A DNA stretch of 64,000 nucleotides from Chloroflexota bacterium (GTDB taxonomy: Bacteria > Chloroflexota > UBA6077 > CF-72): the NCBI GenBank assembly GCA_016191465.1, contig JACPOP010000016.1, positions 1-64,000 on the forward strand, given 5' to 3'. This document shows, piece after piece, positions 38,804-49,516 of the stretch; the stretch's first letter is position 1; every line of letters starts with the position of its first letter. The notes beneath the pieces are model-generated. The model saw nothing but the letters and a program-made list of their open reading frames with translations. It was not told the origin of the DNA and did no database searches. The position numbers and the translations under genes are program-made.

Positions 38804-40211
38804 CACGGCGCCGCTGGAGCGGGCGCGGGAGATGCTCCACGGGCAGCGGGCCCTGGTCCTGGGCGTGGCGCGCGAGGGCACCGATCTCCTCCGCTTCCTC
38901 GCTCGGGCAGGAGCGCGGGTGGTCGCGTCTGACCAGCGCCCCGCGGACAGCCTGGGCGAAGAAGCGCGCGCCGCGAGCGCGCTTCCGGGTGTGGAGCTTC
39001 GAGCCGGCTCCGCGCCCGACCCGGACTGGCTGGCGAGCCTGGACGTGGTGTTCGCCTCGCCGGGCGTTCCCATCGAGCACCCCTTCCTCGTCGAGGCGCA
39101 CGCGCGGGGCGTGCGCGTGACCAGCCTGATCGAGCTGTTCTTCGAGCTGTGCCCAGCGCCCATCGTGGGCATCACCGGCAGCGCCGGCAAGACCACCACC
39201 ACCTCGCTTACGGGCGACGTGTTCCGGGCCGCGGGGCGGGAAGTGTTCGTGGGCGGGAATATTGGCTGGCCCCTGCTGGGCGAGCTGGAGCGGATCCAGC
39301 CTTCGAGCTGGGTGGTTCTCGAGCTCTCCAGCTTCCAGCTCGAGCCGATGCGGCGCTCTCCGCACATCGCGGTCGTCACCAACGTGACGCCCAACCACCT
39401 CGATCGCCACCGAACGATGGAGGTGTACTGGGCGGCGAAGGGGCAGATCCTGAACCACCAGGAGCCCGACGACTGGGCCATCCTGAACGCCGACGATCCC
39501 TGGAGCGCGCGCTACGAGGCCGTCGGCCGAACGCGGCGCTTCAGCCTGGAGCACCCCGTGCAGGGCGCGTTCCAGGCAGGCGACCTTCTCGTGGTGGAAG
39601 GCGAGACGCTCGTCCGCGCCCACGAGGTGCCCGTGCCGGGACGGCACAACCTGGCCAACGTCCTCGCGTCGGCCCTGGCCTGTCGCGCCGCGGGCATCCC
39701 GCTGGACGCCATTCGATCCGCGGTCACCGCCTTCCACGGCGTGCCGCACCGGCTCCAGGTGGTGGCGGAGCGGCACGGCGTGCGCTTCGTGGACGACAGC
39801 ATCGCCACGGCACCAGAGCGCTCCATGGCAGCCCTCCACGCGCTGCAGGAGCCGGTGGTGCTGATCGCGGGGGGCCGCGACAAGCACCTACCGATGGAAG
39901 ACTGGGCCCGGCTCATCCAGCGCCGGGCCCGCCACGTGGTGCTCTTGGGCGAGATGAGCGGCCTGATCGCGGAGGCGCTCCAGCATGTCGCGCCCGAATT
40001 CAACGCTGTCTCCTGCGCCGAGAGCATGGAAGAGGCCGTCCAACAAGCCGCGGAGGCCGCCCGGCCCGGGGATGTGGTCCTCCTGTCGCCCGGCGGCACC
40101 AGCTTCGACCGCTACCGCGACTTCGAGGAGCGGGGCGACCACTTCAGCACCGTCGTCCGCGGCCTGGACCCGACGGATCCTCCGCATGGCAGCACACGGG
40201 AGGAACGATGA
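38790..40211 (+). CDS. murD: UDP-MurNAc-L-alanine-D-glutamate ligase
   Basis: A 473-residue Mur ligase adding D-Glu. The ATP loop GITGSAGKTTTT is at 127-138; GNIGWPLL, LELSSFQLE, TNVTPNHLDRH and FVDDSIATAPERSMAAL follow. TTG at 38790, inside the end of mraY, has GGGGG before it and fits the N-terminus; a second in-frame TTG at 38796 is possible. Its stop overlaps the ftsW ATG (ATGA). Confidence 0.93.
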   Translation: MPLSNTAPLERAREMLHGQRALVLGVAREGTDLLRFLARAGARVVASDQRPADSLGEEARAASALPGVELRAGSAPDPDWLASLDVVFASPGVPIEHPFLVEAHARGVRVTSLIELFFELCPAPIVGITGSAGKTTTTSLTGDVFRAAGREVFVGGNIGWPLLGELERIQPSSWVVLELSSFQLEPMRRSPHIAVVTNVTPNHLDRHRTMEVYWAAKGQILNHQEPDDWAILNADDPWSARYEAVGRTRRFSLEHPVQGAFQAGDLLVVEGETLVRAHEVPVPGRHNLANVLASALACRAAGIPLDAIRSAVTAFHGVPHRLQVVAERHGVRFVDDSIATAPERSMAALHALQEPVVLIAGGRDKHLPMEDWARLIQRRARHVVLLGEMSGLIAEALQHVAPEFNAVSCAESMEEAVQQAAEAARPGDVVLLSPGGTSFDRYRDFEERGDHFSTVVRGLDPTDPPHGSTREER

Positions 40212-41617
40212 CGCTCGGCTCCAGCTCGGGATCGGCGGCTGTGGGCGGGCAGGCGTTGCCGCGGCCTCAGCTTCGACCGCCAGACCTGATCCTCTTCACG
40301 GCCACGGTGTTGCTGCTGGCAGTGGGCGCGGTGATGGTGTACAGCGCCAGCTTCGTCATCGCCCACAACGAGTTCCAGGACGACCTGTACTTTCTGTCGC
40401 GCCACCTGGGTGCTATCGCTCTCGGCGCCGTGGCGATGGTCGTGCTCGTCCGGATCGATTATCGGCGGTGGCGGCGGTTCTCGCTGCTGGTGATGCTCGG
40501 CTGTGTCGCGTTGCTCATCCTGGTGCTCGCACCGGGCGTGGGCAGCCGCGTCTACGGCGCGGTTCGCTGGATCAAGGTCGGGCCCATCCAGATCCAGCCC
40601 AGCGAGCTTGCCAAGATCGCCATCGCGCTATACCTCGCCGACTGGCTCGCCCGGCGTGGGCCGCTGGTGAAGCACATGAGCAGCGGCTCCTTGCCGTTCG
40701 TCATCATCGTCGGCGTCGTCGCCGGCCTTGTCGAGATGCAGCCCGACCTGGGCACCACGTTCGTCATTGTCGGCACCGCCGCGTCCGTGTTCTTCATCGC
40801 GGGCGCGAACCTGTGGCACGTGGCACTCGCGGGCGGGATTGGCATGCTCGCAGGCATTGCCGCCATTGCTCGCATGAGTGGCTACCGCCAGGACCGCATC
40901 ACGGCGTTCCTCGATCCATGGGCCGATCTCCAGGGCTCCGGCTGGCACACGGCCCAGACGCTCATCGCACTCGGCTCAGGCGGGCCCTTCGGGCTGGGCC
41001 TGGGCGGCTCTCGGCAGAAGTTCTACTGGGTGCCGAACGCCCACACCGATGCCATCTTCTCCATCATTGGCGAGGAGCTCGGGTTCGTCGGCACGCTCGC
41101 CGTGCTGGTCGTGTTTGGCGTCGTTGCCTGGCGAGGCTTCGTAATCGCCTGGCAGGCCCCCGACACCTTCGGGCGGCTACTGGCGGCGGGCCTTACCAGC
41201 GGCCTGGTGATCCAGGCGCTGGTCAACATTGCCGTGGTCACGAACAGCATCCCGTACACCGGCGTACCGCTGCCGTTCATCTCCTATGGCGGAAGCTCCA
41301 CGATCATCTCCATGGTTGCCGTGGGCTTCCTCCTGAGCATCTCCCGCCGCCGCGGCCTACCCCGTGAGACCGATCACTCGTTCGCGAGCGCCCCACAACC
41401 GGTTGACGGCCGCATGGGCCCCACCCGGCGCCTTGTCCGCGGCGCACCGGCCGCGGCAAGCCGCATTCAGGCGATTCACCGCGCCTGGGTCGCCAGCCGG
41501 GTCCGCCCCTCCGTCGCCGACGCGCTCCAGGCTCGACCCGCCCGTCGGCGGGTCCCGCGCCGGCCGGCCCTGAGCCACGATGGATCGCGCCGTGCACGCC
41601 GTTCCCCCCGTGCCTGA
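40208..41617 (+). CDS. ftsW: FtsW, septal peptidoglycan glycosyltransferase (SEDS family)
   Basis: A 469-residue SEDS polymerase working with FtsI. About ten membrane segments lie in residues 27-380, with VGPIQIQPSELAKIAIALYL, VEMQPDLGTTFVIV, AFLDPWADLQGSGWHTAQTL, SIIGEELGFVGTLAVL and PFISYGGSSTIISM. The C-terminal 85 residues are hydrophilic and Arg/Ala-rich, longer than in most FtsW proteins. ATG at 40208 overlaps the murD stop; the longer open frame is antisense-like noise. murG, usually next, is absent. Confidence 0.94.
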   Translation: MTLGSSSGSAAVGGQALPRPQLRPPDLILFTATVLLLAVGAVMVYSASFVIAHNEFQDDLYFLSRHLGAIALGAVAMVVLVRIDYRRWRRFSLLVMLGCVALLILVLAPGVGSRVYGAVRWIKVGPIQIQPSELAKIAIALYLADWLARRGPLVKHMSSGSLPFVIIVGVVAGLVEMQPDLGTTFVIVGTAASVFFIAGANLWHVALAGGIGMLAGIAAIARMSGYRQDRITAFLDPWADLQGSGWHTAQTLIALGSGGPFGLGLGGSRQKFYWVPNAHTDAIFSIIGEELGFVGTLAVLVVFGVVAWRGFVIAWQAPDTFGRLLAAGLTSGLVIQALVNIAVVTNSIPYTGVPLPFISYGGSSTIISMVAVGFLLSISRRRGLPRETDHSFASAPQPVDGRMGPTRRLVRGAPAAASRIQAIHRAWVASRVRPSVADALQARPARRRVPRRPALSHDGSRRARRSPRA

Positions 41618-43031
41618 CGACGGGCTGGTGCGGGCCGGCCCGCCAGCCGGCTTTTACGGGCCATGGCCCGGCTCGATCCAGCGGATCCACCTGGTCGGCA
41701 TTGGCGGGTCGGGCATGTCAGCGCTCGCGACGCTCCTGTTGCAGATGGGCAAGCAGGTCTCCGGCTCCGACACCGGCACGGGTGCCACCCTGGACGCGCT
41801 TCGGGCAGCGGGCGCGCGGGTCGCCAGCGAGCACCGCGCCGAGAACGTAACGGGCGCTGAATATGTCATTCGGTCCGCCGCCATCCCGGACGACAACCCT
41901 GAAATCCTCGCCGCGCGGGTGGCCGGCATCCCGGCCGTGAAGCTGGCCGGCGCCGTGGGCGCGCTCACCGCTGGCCGCCCCACGCTCGCCGTGGCCGGAA
42001 CGCACGGCAAGACCACCACCACCGCGCTCGTGGCCTGGATCCTGGACCGCTCGGGCCTCGATCCGCTGGCGCTCATCGGCGCCGAGTCCGTGAACCTGAA
42101 CGCCAGCGCCCTCGCCGGCGACGGCCCGGTTGTGGTCGAGGCCGACGAGTACGACCGCCGTTTCCTGTCGCTGCACCCGAGTGCCGCGCTGGTGACGAGC
42201 GTCGAAGCAGACCATCTCGATTACTTCCGAGACCTCGCCGAGATCGAGTCGGTGTTTCAACAGTTCGTGGACCGCCTGCCTGGCGACGGCCCGCTCGTGG
42301 TGTGCGCCGATGACCCAGGCGCGGCGCGCCTGACGACGCGCGCCCGCCGTGAGACGTACGGATTCGCGCCCGGCGCCGACTGGCGTGTCGAGGCGTTCAC
42401 GCCCGTGCCCGGTGGCACCCGCTTCGACGTGGCCGTGGCCGGGCGAGCGTTCACCGTCGAGACGTCGCTGGTGGGCCGCCACAACGCCCGCAACGTTGCC
42501 GGGGCCCTGGCGGCCACCGAGCACTTTGGCGTCGGGCTCCGCCAGGCCCTCGCGGCCGTGGCCTCGTTCCAGGGCACCCGCCGCCGCTTCGAAACGAAGG
42601 GGCGGCCCCGCGGCATATGGGTCGTGGACGACTATGCCCACCACCCCACCGCGATTGCCGCCGTCCTCGCGGCAGCCCGGGATGCCACCGAGGGGGCGCT
42701 CTGGGCCGTCTTCCAGCCCCACACCAGCAATCGCACGGCGGCCCTCTTCGAGGACTTCAGCCGCTGCTTCGGCTCCGCCGATCACGCCATCCTGCTCCCG
42801 ATTTACCGCCCGAGCGGGCGCGAGACCGACGCCCGCCCCGTCACCTCGGAAGACCTCGCCGCTGCAGCATCCGCGCTGGGCCATCCCGACGTGCGAGTCG
42901 CCAGCACGTTCGACGAAGCGCGAGACATGGTTGCGGCCGGAGCGCGGCCCGGCGACCTGGTGCTCGTCATGGGCGCGGGCGACGTCACGCGCCTGGCGGC
43001 CGACCTGGTCCCAGCGCTCGAATCGGCGTGA
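41580..43031 (+). CDS. murC: UDP-N-acetylmuramate-L-alanine ligase
   Basis: A 483-residue Mur ligase adding L-Ala to UDP-MurNAc. IQRIHLVGIGGSGMSALA opens the UDP-binding domain; the ATP loop GTHGKTTTT is at 140-148; EADEYDRRFLSLHP and VDDYAHHPTAIAAVL follow. The ATG at 41580 overlaps ftsW by 38 bp; a GTG at 41610 would reduce this. The N-terminal 30 residues are extra either way. The stop overlaps murB (GTGA). Confidence 0.94.
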   Translation: MDRAVHAVPPVPDDGLVRAGPPAGFYGPWPGSIQRIHLVGIGGSGMSALATLLLQMGKQVSGSDTGTGATLDALRAAGARVASEHRAENVTGAEYVIRSAAIPDDNPEILAARVAGIPAVKLAGAVGALTAGRPTLAVAGTHGKTTTTALVAWILDRSGLDPLALIGAESVNLNASALAGDGPVVVEADEYDRRFLSLHPSAALVTSVEADHLDYFRDLAEIESVFQQFVDRLPGDGPLVVCADDPGAARLTTRARRETYGFAPGADWRVEAFTPVPGGTRFDVAVAGRAFTVETSLVGRHNARNVAGALAATEHFGVGLRQALAAVASFQGTRRRFETKGRPRGIWVVDDYAHHPTAIAAVLAAARDATEGALWAVFQPHTSNRTAALFEDFSRCFGSADHAILLPIYRPSGRETDARPVTSEDLAAAASALGHPDVRVASTFDEARDMVAAGARPGDLVLVMGAGDVTRLAADLVPALESA

Positions 43032-43966
43032 CGGACAACTCCTCGCGCCTGCCGCACGGAATCCGCCGGGAGGAGTCGCTTGCCCGCCATTCGTCGCTCA
43101 AGGTGGGCGGCCCAGCCGAGTATTACGCCGAGTACGCAACGTCCGAAGACGCGGCGCTTCTGCTCGCCTGGGCACGAGAGCACGGCGTGCCAGTCCGTGC
43201 GATTGGCGGCGGATCGAACCTGCTGATCTCCGAGCGCGGCGTCGACGGACTTGTGGTCCGCGCCACCGGCAACCGCTCTGAGGTGACCGATGGCTCCGCT
43301 GGTGCGGTCCTCGAAGCGGATGCGGGCGTGACGATCGCGGGAGCCGCGCGCCGATGCGCCAAACGGGACTTTGGGGGGCTGGAGTGGGCCTCCAACGTCC
43401 CGGGCACCGTGGGCGGCGCGGTGGTCAACAACGCCGGGGCGTTTGGCGGCGACACCGCCAGCAGCCTGCTGGCTGCGTGGGTAGTCGAAGCCGGCGGCGC
43501 CCTGCGGCGGGCTGAGACGGTCGAGCTGGGGTATGCCTACCGCACTAGCGTCCTGAAGCGGCGTGAGTGGGGCGAGCTGCTTGTGGTGCGCGCCGAGCTG
43601 CGCCTCACGCGTTCGGAGCCGGGCGTGGCGGACGCGCTGGTGAAGCAGTACCAGGCCCAGCGCACGCGCACCCAGCCGCGCATCCAGTCGGCAGGGAGCG
43701 TGTTCGCCAACCCTCCCGGCGATTACTCCGGCCGCTTGATCGAGGCGGCGGGACTCAAGGGCGTCCGGGAGGGTGGCGCCCAGGTTTCCGAGCAGCACGC
43801 CAACTTTATCGTGAACCCGGGCGGCGCCACCCCTCGTGACGTGTACGCCCTCGTGCAACGCGCTCAACGCGCGGTGTTCGAGCTGCACGGGGTCTGGCTG
43901 CACCCGGAGATTGAGCTGTTCGGTCGCTGGACCGAGGCGGAGCGGGACGCGCTGCGCCATCCCTGA
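43028..43966 (+). CDS. murB: UDP-N-acetylenolpyruvoylglucosamine reductase
   Basis: A 312-residue FAD enzyme reducing UDP-GlcNAc-enolpyruvate to UDP-MurNAc. [15 protein letters not shown], the FAD-loop [55 protein letters not shown] and [13 protein letters not shown] are present, the Ser in GSVFANP being the proton donor of the family. It is of the type lacking the extra loop (MurB type II). GTG in a 4-bp overlap with murC. Confidence 0.95.
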   Translation: MTDNSSRLPHGIRREESLARHSSLKVGGPAEYYAEYATSEDAALLLAWAREHGVPVRAIGGGSNLLISERGVDGLVVRATGNRSEVTDGSAGAVLEADAGVTIAGAARRCAKRDFGGLEWASNVPGTVGGAVVNNAGAFGGDTASSLLAAWVVEAGGALRRAETVELGYAYRTSVLKRREWGELLVVRAELRLTRSEPGVADALVKQYQAQRTRTQPRIQSAGSVFANPPGDYSGRLIEAAGLKGVREGGAQVSEQHANFIVNPGGATPRDVYALVQRAQRAVFELHGVWLHPEIELFGRWTEAERDALRHP

Positions 43967-44095
43967 CCGCTTCCGCGCTGGTTTCCCCGACTGTGACACC
44001 TTCGTTTCGCGCCGACGGCTCGTTTCCCTGGATCATGAGCCCCGGCCTCATCCAACCTAAGCGCAGCCCCTCCAGACAGCCCGACCCCTGCCACC

Positions 44096-45010
44096 ATGCC
44101 CCGCTTCCGTTCAGCCCGACCCCTCCCCGGCCCTCGGCCCGCCGCCGTGCGGACCCGCTCGGGACGTGGCCGCCGGACCGCCGCCGACATCCAGGAGGAT
44201 GCGCTCCGCTCGGCGCGCGGCGAGCCCTCTGGCGGCCTGGCTCTCTCGTGGCAGTTCCTGGGTTGGGTCTTCGGCCGCCTTTTGGCCCTCACGCTGCTCG
44301 GAGTCGCCAGTTATGTCGTGTATGATTCCGCATCCTCTGATCGCTTCCAGGTGCGTGCCGTTCACGTAACCGGCACGGTCCTCCTCTCACCCTCGGACGT
44401 TGAGCAGGTGGCGGCAGTCGTTGGGGCGAACGTGTTCTGGATCGACCGTCGGGCGGTAATAGACCGCTTGCAGGCGCTCCCGATGGTGCGAAAGGCGGAG
44501 GTCAACAGCGTGCTCCCAGGGTCAGTCGACATCCGTGTGCTTGAGCGCACTCCGGCAGCGTTCTGGGAGTCCGCGGGCCGCACCTACCTGGTCGACCGCG
44601 AAGGGTTGGTCCTGCGAGCCCTGGACGAGATCGAGCCGGACCGTCAGGCCGTGGCCTGCGGCGGCCAACCGTGCGACGCGCCGAGCAGCCAGGCGATGCC
44701 ACGCATCGTCGAGGTGGATGGCCAGCCCCTGGCCACCGGCGGCCGAGTCGATCCGCGCACCTTCGAAGCCTCGGTCCGGCTCGGAACGCTGCTCCCGCGG
44801 GCGGGCATTCAGCCCACCGGGTTCGAGTGGAGCCGCGACCGTGGCCTGGAGGTGAGGACGGAACAGGGCTGGCGGGTACGGTTCGACAGCACCCGCGATG
44901 CCAGCCAGCAGCTCGCCACCCTCGCCGCGGTGGCGGATTACCTTGCCACCACCAGGCAGCCTGCCGAAGTCATCGACGTGCGCTTCGGCGCCCGCCCGTA
45001 CGTCCGCTAG
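44096..45010 (+). CDS. ftsQ: FtsQ/DivIB cell division protein
   Basis: A 304-residue bitopic division protein. The N-terminal 60 residues are Arg-rich and cytoplasmic; one membrane segment lies at about 60-80; a POTRA domain follows (FQVRAVHVTGTVLLSPSDVE), then the beta domain with ERTPAAFWES and YLVDREGLVL. It scaffolds the FtsL-FtsI-FtsW complex. A 129-bp gap without recognised features separates it from murB, and a tetranucleotide tract follows it. Confidence 0.88.
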   Translation: MPRFRSARPLPGPRPAAVRTRSGRGRRTAADIQEDALRSARGEPSGGLALSWQFLGWVFGRLLALTLLGVASYVVYDSASSDRFQVRAVHVTGTVLLSPSDVEQVAAVVGANVFWIDRRAVIDRLQALPMVRKAEVNSVLPGSVDIRVLERTPAAFWESAGRTYLVDREGLVLRALDEIEPDRQAVACGGQPCDAPSSQAMPRIVEVDGQPLATGGRVDPRTFEASVRLGTLLPRAGIQPTGFEWSRDRGLEVRTEQGWRVRFDSTRDASQQLATLAAVADYLATTRQPAEVIDVRFGARPYVR

Positions 45011-45040
45011 ATCTCCAGCCGCCGCCCGCCCGAGCACGGA

Positions 45041-45100
<60 letters not shown>

Positions 45101-45101
45101 C

Positions 45102-46343
45102 ATGGCCACCAGCAGCGCACCCATCGTCGTCGGCATTGACGTCGGCACCACGAAGGTCTGCACCTTGATCGCGGAGATCACCGACGACGACCAGTGCGAG
45201 GTCATCGGCGTCGGCATCGCCCCGTCAAGGGGCCTGAAGAAGGGCGCCGTCGTCAATACCGAGGACGTGATCGACGCCATCGGCGCGTCGCTGGAGCGCG
45301 CCGAGAAGCAATCCGGGTTCGACATCGTCAGCGCCTACGTCGGCATCTCCGGTGCGCACATTCAGACCCAGTCCAGCCCTGGGGTCGTGGCAGTCCGGCA
45401 CGCCGACCGACAGATCACCGAGGACGACGTCGACCGGGCGCTGGAAGCAGCGCGGGCCATCTCGCTGCCCTCGGACCGCGAGATTGTCCACGCCGTGGCG
45501 CGCAATTTCGTCATCGACGGCCAGGACGGCATCAAGAACCCGGCCGGGATGATTGGCCACCGCATCGAAGTTCACACCACCATTGTCAGTGGCGCCACGA
45601 CCTCCGTCAGCAACCTGGAGCGCTGCGTCCAGCGGGCTGGGATCGAGCTGAAGTCGCTCGTGCTGCAGCCGCTCGCCGCTGGCCTGGCGGTGCTCACCGA
45701 GGCTGAGCGCGACCTTGGCGTGGCCGTGATCGACATCGGCGGCGGCACCACGGACGTGGCAGTGTTCATGGAAGGCGCGCTCACCTACGCCGCCTCCATC
45801 CCCGTCGGCGGCCAGCACGTCACCAACGACATCACGGTTGGCCTCCGGGCGCAGTTCGCCACCGCCGAGGAGCTGAAGGTCCGCTACGGCTGCGCCATGC
45901 CGGAAATGGTTCCCGAGGATCGTGTGGTCGACGTCGCCGCCTTCGATGGCGGCAGCGACGGGACCGAAGTCTCCCTGCGCGAAGTGAGCGAGATCATCGA
46001 GCCCCGCATGGTAGAGCTCTTCGAGCTAGTGCAGGAGAAGCTGGCCCTGGCCGGCCACCGCGACGGCCTGCCCGCGGGCATCGTGCTGTGCGGCGGCACC
46101 GCCCAGTTGGGCGGTCTGCGACGGCTTGCATCCGACATGTTCAGGACGCCCGTGCGAATTGGCACTCCGACCGGGGTGTACGGGCTCACGGACCAGATCA
46201 TGACGCCCGCGTTCGCTACGAGCGTGGGCCTCTTGAAGTTCGGGCTCGAAGAAGGGGTCGAGCCAGTCAGCGGGCCGCGGGTGCCGGCGCTTTCAGGAAT
46301 TGGCAGTGCCCTCAGCGGGTGGCTGAAGAACCTGTTGCCCTGA
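45102..46343 (+). CDS. ftsA: FtsA, actin-like membrane anchor of FtsZ
   Basis: A 413-residue actin-fold ATPase. The phosphate-1 motif [16 protein letters not shown] opens the protein; the 1C domain follows with [17 protein letters not shown]; the phosphate-2 motif is [30 protein letters not shown] is the adenosine motif. It ends in SGWLKNLLP, an amphipathic helix for membrane attachment. The open frame extends 68 codons upstream through the CCAA/GCAA tract but those residues (repeats of TNQP and ASKQ) are surely not translated protein. Confidence 0.94.
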   Translation: MATSSAPIVVGIDVGTTKVCTLIAEITDDDQCEVIGVGIAPSRGLKKGAVVNTEDVIDAIGASLERAEKQSGFDIVSAYVGISGAHIQTQSSPGVVAVRHADRQITEDDVDRALEAARAISLPSDREIVHAVARNFVIDGQDGIKNPAGMIGHRIEVHTTIVSGATTSVSNLERCVQRAGIELKSLVLQPLAAGLAVLTEAERDLGVAVIDIGGGTTDVAVFMEGALTYAASIPVGGQHVTNDITVGLRAQFATAEELKVRYGCAMPEMVPEDRVVDVAAFDGGSDGTEVSLREVSEIIEPRMVELFELVQEKLALAGHRDGLPAGIVLCGGTAQLGGLRRLASDMFRTPVRIGTPTGVYGLTDQIMTPAFATSVGLLKFGLEEGVEPVSGPRVPALSGIGSALSGWLKNLLP

Positions 46344-46440
46344 ACGACGCTCCAGACGCGGCACACACGCACGCGAGAAATGGACAGACACGCACCGTGG
46401 TGGCCACCAGGAATTTGGCGCGAGGCGCATAGGACGTAGA

Positions 46441-47655
46441 ATGCCGGTTCACTCCATGAACGGACACCCCCCGTACAGCCCGGAAGGGCATGCACGCATT
46501 ATCGTCGTCGGCGTTGGCGGCGGGGGAAGCAACGCCGTCAACCGCATGATCCAGGCGGGCGTGCGCGGCGTGGAATTCGTGTCCGTCAACACGGACGCCC
46601 AGGCGCTCAACCGCTCCGACGCACCGGTGCGGATCCGCATCGGCGAGAAGCTCACGCGGGGCCTTGGCGCGGGCGGCCAGCCCAGCGTCGGCGAGCGCGC
46701 GGCAGAAGAGAGCACGGAGGCGCTCCAGGAGATGGTGGCCGGCGCGGACATGGTGTTCGTGACGGCGGGCATGGGCGGCGGCACCGGTACGGGCGCGGCA
46801 CCCATCGTGGCGCAGATCTCTCAAGAAGCAGGCGCGCTGACCGTGGGGGTTGTCACGCGCCCATTCACCTTCGAAGGCCGCCGACGCGCGCAGAATGCCG
46901 ACGACGGCCTCTCCAAGCTACGCGAGCACGTCCACACCCTGATCACGATTCCCAACGACCGCTTGATGCAGGTCATCGACCGCAAGACCACCGTCGAGCA
47001 GGCGTTCATCGTCGCCGACGACGTGCTGCGCCAGGGTATCCAGGGCATCTCGGAGCTGATCACGGAGCCCGGACTCGTCAACCTGGACTTCGCGGACGTG
47101 AAGAGCATCATGTCTGAATCCGGCGCCGCGCTCATGGCTATTGGCCGGGGCACGGGCGAGAGCCGCGCGGCCGACGCGGCTCGCATGGCCATCGCCAGCC
47201 CGCTCCTGGACGTGAGCATGGAAGGCGCCAAAGGCGTGCTCCTGAACATCACGGGCGGCAGCGACCTGGCGCTCAGTGAGATCAACGAGGCCGCCGAGAT
47301 CGTGGCCCAGGCGGCCGACCCGGAAGCAAACATCATCTTCGGCGCCGTAATCGACCCGCGCCTCGAGAACGAGGTCAAAATTACGGTGATCGCCACGGGC
47401 TTCGACATTCCACCGGCCGGAGTCGCCAGCCGGCCGTTCCGTTCCACGTTCGCCCAGCGGTCCGCGGCCCAGCACAGCCGGCCCAGTGACAGCAGCGAGC
47501 CTGAAGGCAACCGCCAACCGCCCGCTGCTGACCAGGAGCGACCGGCCGAGCGCGGCCCGTTGCGTGTCGGCACGCTCGGTGGCTCGATCGCTGAGCCCGG
47601 CTTCGAAGCCGACGACGACCTGGATATCCCACCGTTCTTGAGACGCCGTCGATAG
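46441..47655 (+). CDS. ftsZ: Cell division GTPase FtsZ
   Basis: A 404-residue tubulin homologue forming the Z ring. Motifs: [16 protein letters not shown], the T4 loop GGGTGTGAA at 112-120, [10 protein letters not shown], and the T7 region [12 protein letters not shown] linker of about 70 residues leads to the conserved C-terminal peptide [12 protein letters not shown], which binds FtsA. The first ATG at 46441 is used; another is at 46456. Spacing from ftsA is 97 bp. Confidence 0.97.
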   Translation: MPVHSMNGHPPYSPEGHARIIVVGVGGGGSNAVNRMIQAGVRGVEFVSVNTDAQALNRSDAPVRIRIGEKLTRGLGAGGQPSVGERAAEESTEALQEMVAGADMVFVTAGMGGGTGTGAAPIVAQISQEAGALTVGVVTRPFTFEGRRRAQNADDGLSKLREHVHTLITIPNDRLMQVIDRKTTVEQAFIVADDVLRQGIQGISELITEPGLVNLDFADVKSIMSESGAALMAIGRGTGESRAADAARMAIASPLLDVSMEGAKGVLLNITGGSDLALSEINEAAEIVAQAADPEANIIFGAVIDPRLENEVKITVIATGFDIPPAGVASRPFRSTFAQRSAAQHSRPSDSSEPEGNRQPPAADQERPAERGPLRVGTLGGSIAEPGFEADDDLDIPPFLRRRR

Positions 47656-47678
47656 ACTCACCGATCGACGGCATCTCA
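47639..47678 (+). terminator. Hairpin overlapping the ftsZ stop codon
   Basis: Arms 47639-47653 and 47664-47678 pair over 15 bp with one C-A mismatch and a 10-nt loop. The TAG (47653-47655) starts at the top of the left arm, and the stem ends eight bases before the next ATG. It could attenuate transcription into, or translation of, the radical SAM gene. No T run follows. Confidence 0.55.
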
Positions 47679-47686
47679 CGAACAAT

Positions 47687-49516
47687 ATGGGTCAAATCCG
47701 ATTCTCCGATGTAGAAATCCAGCGTAAGCGACTGGCTCGAGAACAGGGCGCCGTCCTCAAAGACTGGGGCGGCCGTGTTCCCATTGCCCTGTGCTACCCC
47801 AACACGTACGCGGTGGGGATGTGCAACCTGGGCTTCCAGTCCGTGTACGCGCTCTTCAACGCCGAGAAGGCATTCGTGTGCGAGCGCTTCTTCGCGGAGC
47901 CCGTGCTCGTCGGCAATGCCTCCGCCGGTCGAACGGACTGGACCGGGGACGACCGCTACACCATCGACCGCCGCCTGCTGGCGCTGGGCGAGCCGCTCTC
48001 TATCGAGTCGCAGCGGCCCCTGGGCGACTTTGCCGTCGTCGCCTTCAGCCTCTCCTTCGAGATGGACTATTTCAACGTCGGCGACGTGCTGCGGCGCGGT
48101 CGGATCAATCCCCTAGCCGCCGACCGCGCCGAGGATGACCCGCTGGTGATCGCCGGTGGCCCGGCCGTCTCGGGCAACCCCGAGCCAATCGCGCCCATGC
48201 TGGACGCCATCGTCATCGGCGAGGTCGAGCCGGCCATGGAGGCGTTGAAGGACGCTCTGCTGGGCGGCGGCACCAGAGCCGATACGCTGGACCGGTTGGC
48301 GCAGGTGCCGGGCGTCTACGTGCCCGCCCGCTTCAGCGTGACGTATTCGGGCGGACCGATCGAGCGGATCCGGGCGATCCACCCTGAAGACATGGCCCTG
48401 CCGGTGCCACGCCTGAACGCCCGGAACGTCAACGAGTTCCAGACTGCCACGCGGGTCATAAGCCCGGACATCGAGCTGGGCGACATGTACCTGCTGGAGA
48501 TGACCCGCGGCTGCGCCCGCGGCTGCCGTTTCTGCCTCGCCGGCTACACCTCGTTGCCCGTTCGGCATCGCCACGTCGACCACCTCATGGAGCAGGTTCA
48601 CGAAGGACTGAAGGTCCGCCAGCGCATCGGTCTGGTCTCCGCGGCAACGTCGGACCACCCCGAGCTGGAGCAGTTGCTCGAGCGCATGATGGCCGCGGGC
48701 GCCCGGGTCTCGCTGTCGTCGCTCCGCATCGACCGCATCTCGCCATTCCTGGTGGATGCGCTGGTCAAATCCGGCACCCGCAACATCACGCTGGCCCCGG
48801 AAGCGGGCAGCCAGCGGATGCGTGACGTGATCAACAAGCGGCTCACCCACGAGCAGATCGTCCAGGCCGCGGCCCTCGCCGGCAAGGGCGGCCTGCCGAA
48901 GTCAAAGCTGTACTTCATTGTCGGACTGCCAGGTGAATCGGACGACGACGCGCGCGAGCTGGCGGCGCTTTCGGGCGACGTGCTCCAGGCCATGCGCGAC
49001 CACAACCGCGGCGCGCGCGTGGCGGTGAACCTGTCGCCACACGTGCCGAAGGCGCAGACCGCCTTCCAATGGGAAGCGATGGCCCCCGTGGCCGAGAGCG
49101 AGGGGCGCATCCGCATCGTGCAGAAGGCCCTGCGCCCGCTCGGCATCGACGTGCGCTTCGAGGCGCCGGCGGCCCAGCGCGTGCAGGCGATCCTGGCGCG
49201 CGGCGACCGGCGCATGGCGCCCGTCCTGCTCAACACGCGCCGGCTGCAGGACTTCGAGCGGAACCTGCGCGAGGCCGGTCTGGATCCCGAGTACTACCTG
49301 GGTGCCCTCGACCCCAATGGCATCATGCCGTGGTCCATTGTCTCCACGGGCGTGCCCGAGTGGTACCTGAAACGGGAGTTCGGGCGGGCGCGAGCGCTGG
49401 GCGGCCTGGAGGTCCCGATGATGGACCTGCCGCCCAAGGCCGCGGCCACCGTCGCCGCCGCCGTCGAGGCCGCTCGGAGCGCCCGAGCGCTGGCCGTGGC
49501 CGCCGCGGCCGCGTGA
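47687..49516 (+). CDS. B12-binding-type radical SAM protein (TIGR03960-like)
   Basis: A 609-residue radical SAM protein. The N-terminal 240 residues resemble a Rossmann, cobalamin-binding-like domain (RVPIALCYPNTYAVGM, VVAFSLSFEMDYFNV, LVIAGGPAVSGNPEPIA). The iron-sulfur motif is Cys276, Cys280, Cys283 in GCARGCRFCLAG. The later part has LAPEAGSQRMRDVINK and IVGLPGESDDDA. The reaction of this family is not established. The gene ends in an Ala-rich stretch and overlaps pgeF by 4 bp. Confidence 0.85.
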   Translation: MGQIRFSDVEIQRKRLAREQGAVLKDWGGRVPIALCYPNTYAVGMCNLGFQSVYALFNAEKAFVCERFFAEPVLVGNASAGRTDWTGDDRYTIDRRLLALGEPLSIESQRPLGDFAVVAFSLSFEMDYFNVGDVLRRGRINPLAADRAEDDPLVIAGGPAVSGNPEPIAPMLDAIVIGEVEPAMEALKDALLGGGTRADTLDRLAQVPGVYVPARFSVTYSGGPIERIRAIHPEDMALPVPRLNARNVNEFQTATRVISPDIELGDMYLLEMTRGCARGCRFCLAGYTSLPVRHRHVDHLMEQVHEGLKVRQRIGLVSAATSDHPELEQLLERMMAAGARVSLSSLRIDRISPFLVDALVKSGTRNITLAPEAGSQRMRDVINKRLTHEQIVQAAALAGKGGLPKSKLYFIVGLPGESDDDARELAALSGDVLQAMRDHNRGARVAVNLSPHVPKAQTAFQWEAMAPVAESEGRIRIVQKALRPLGIDVRFEAPAAQRVQAILARGDRRMAPVLLNTRRLQDFERNLREAGLDPEYYLGALDPNGIMPWSIVSTGVPEWYLKREFGRARALGGLEVPMMDLPPKAAATVAAAVEAARSARALAVAAAAA

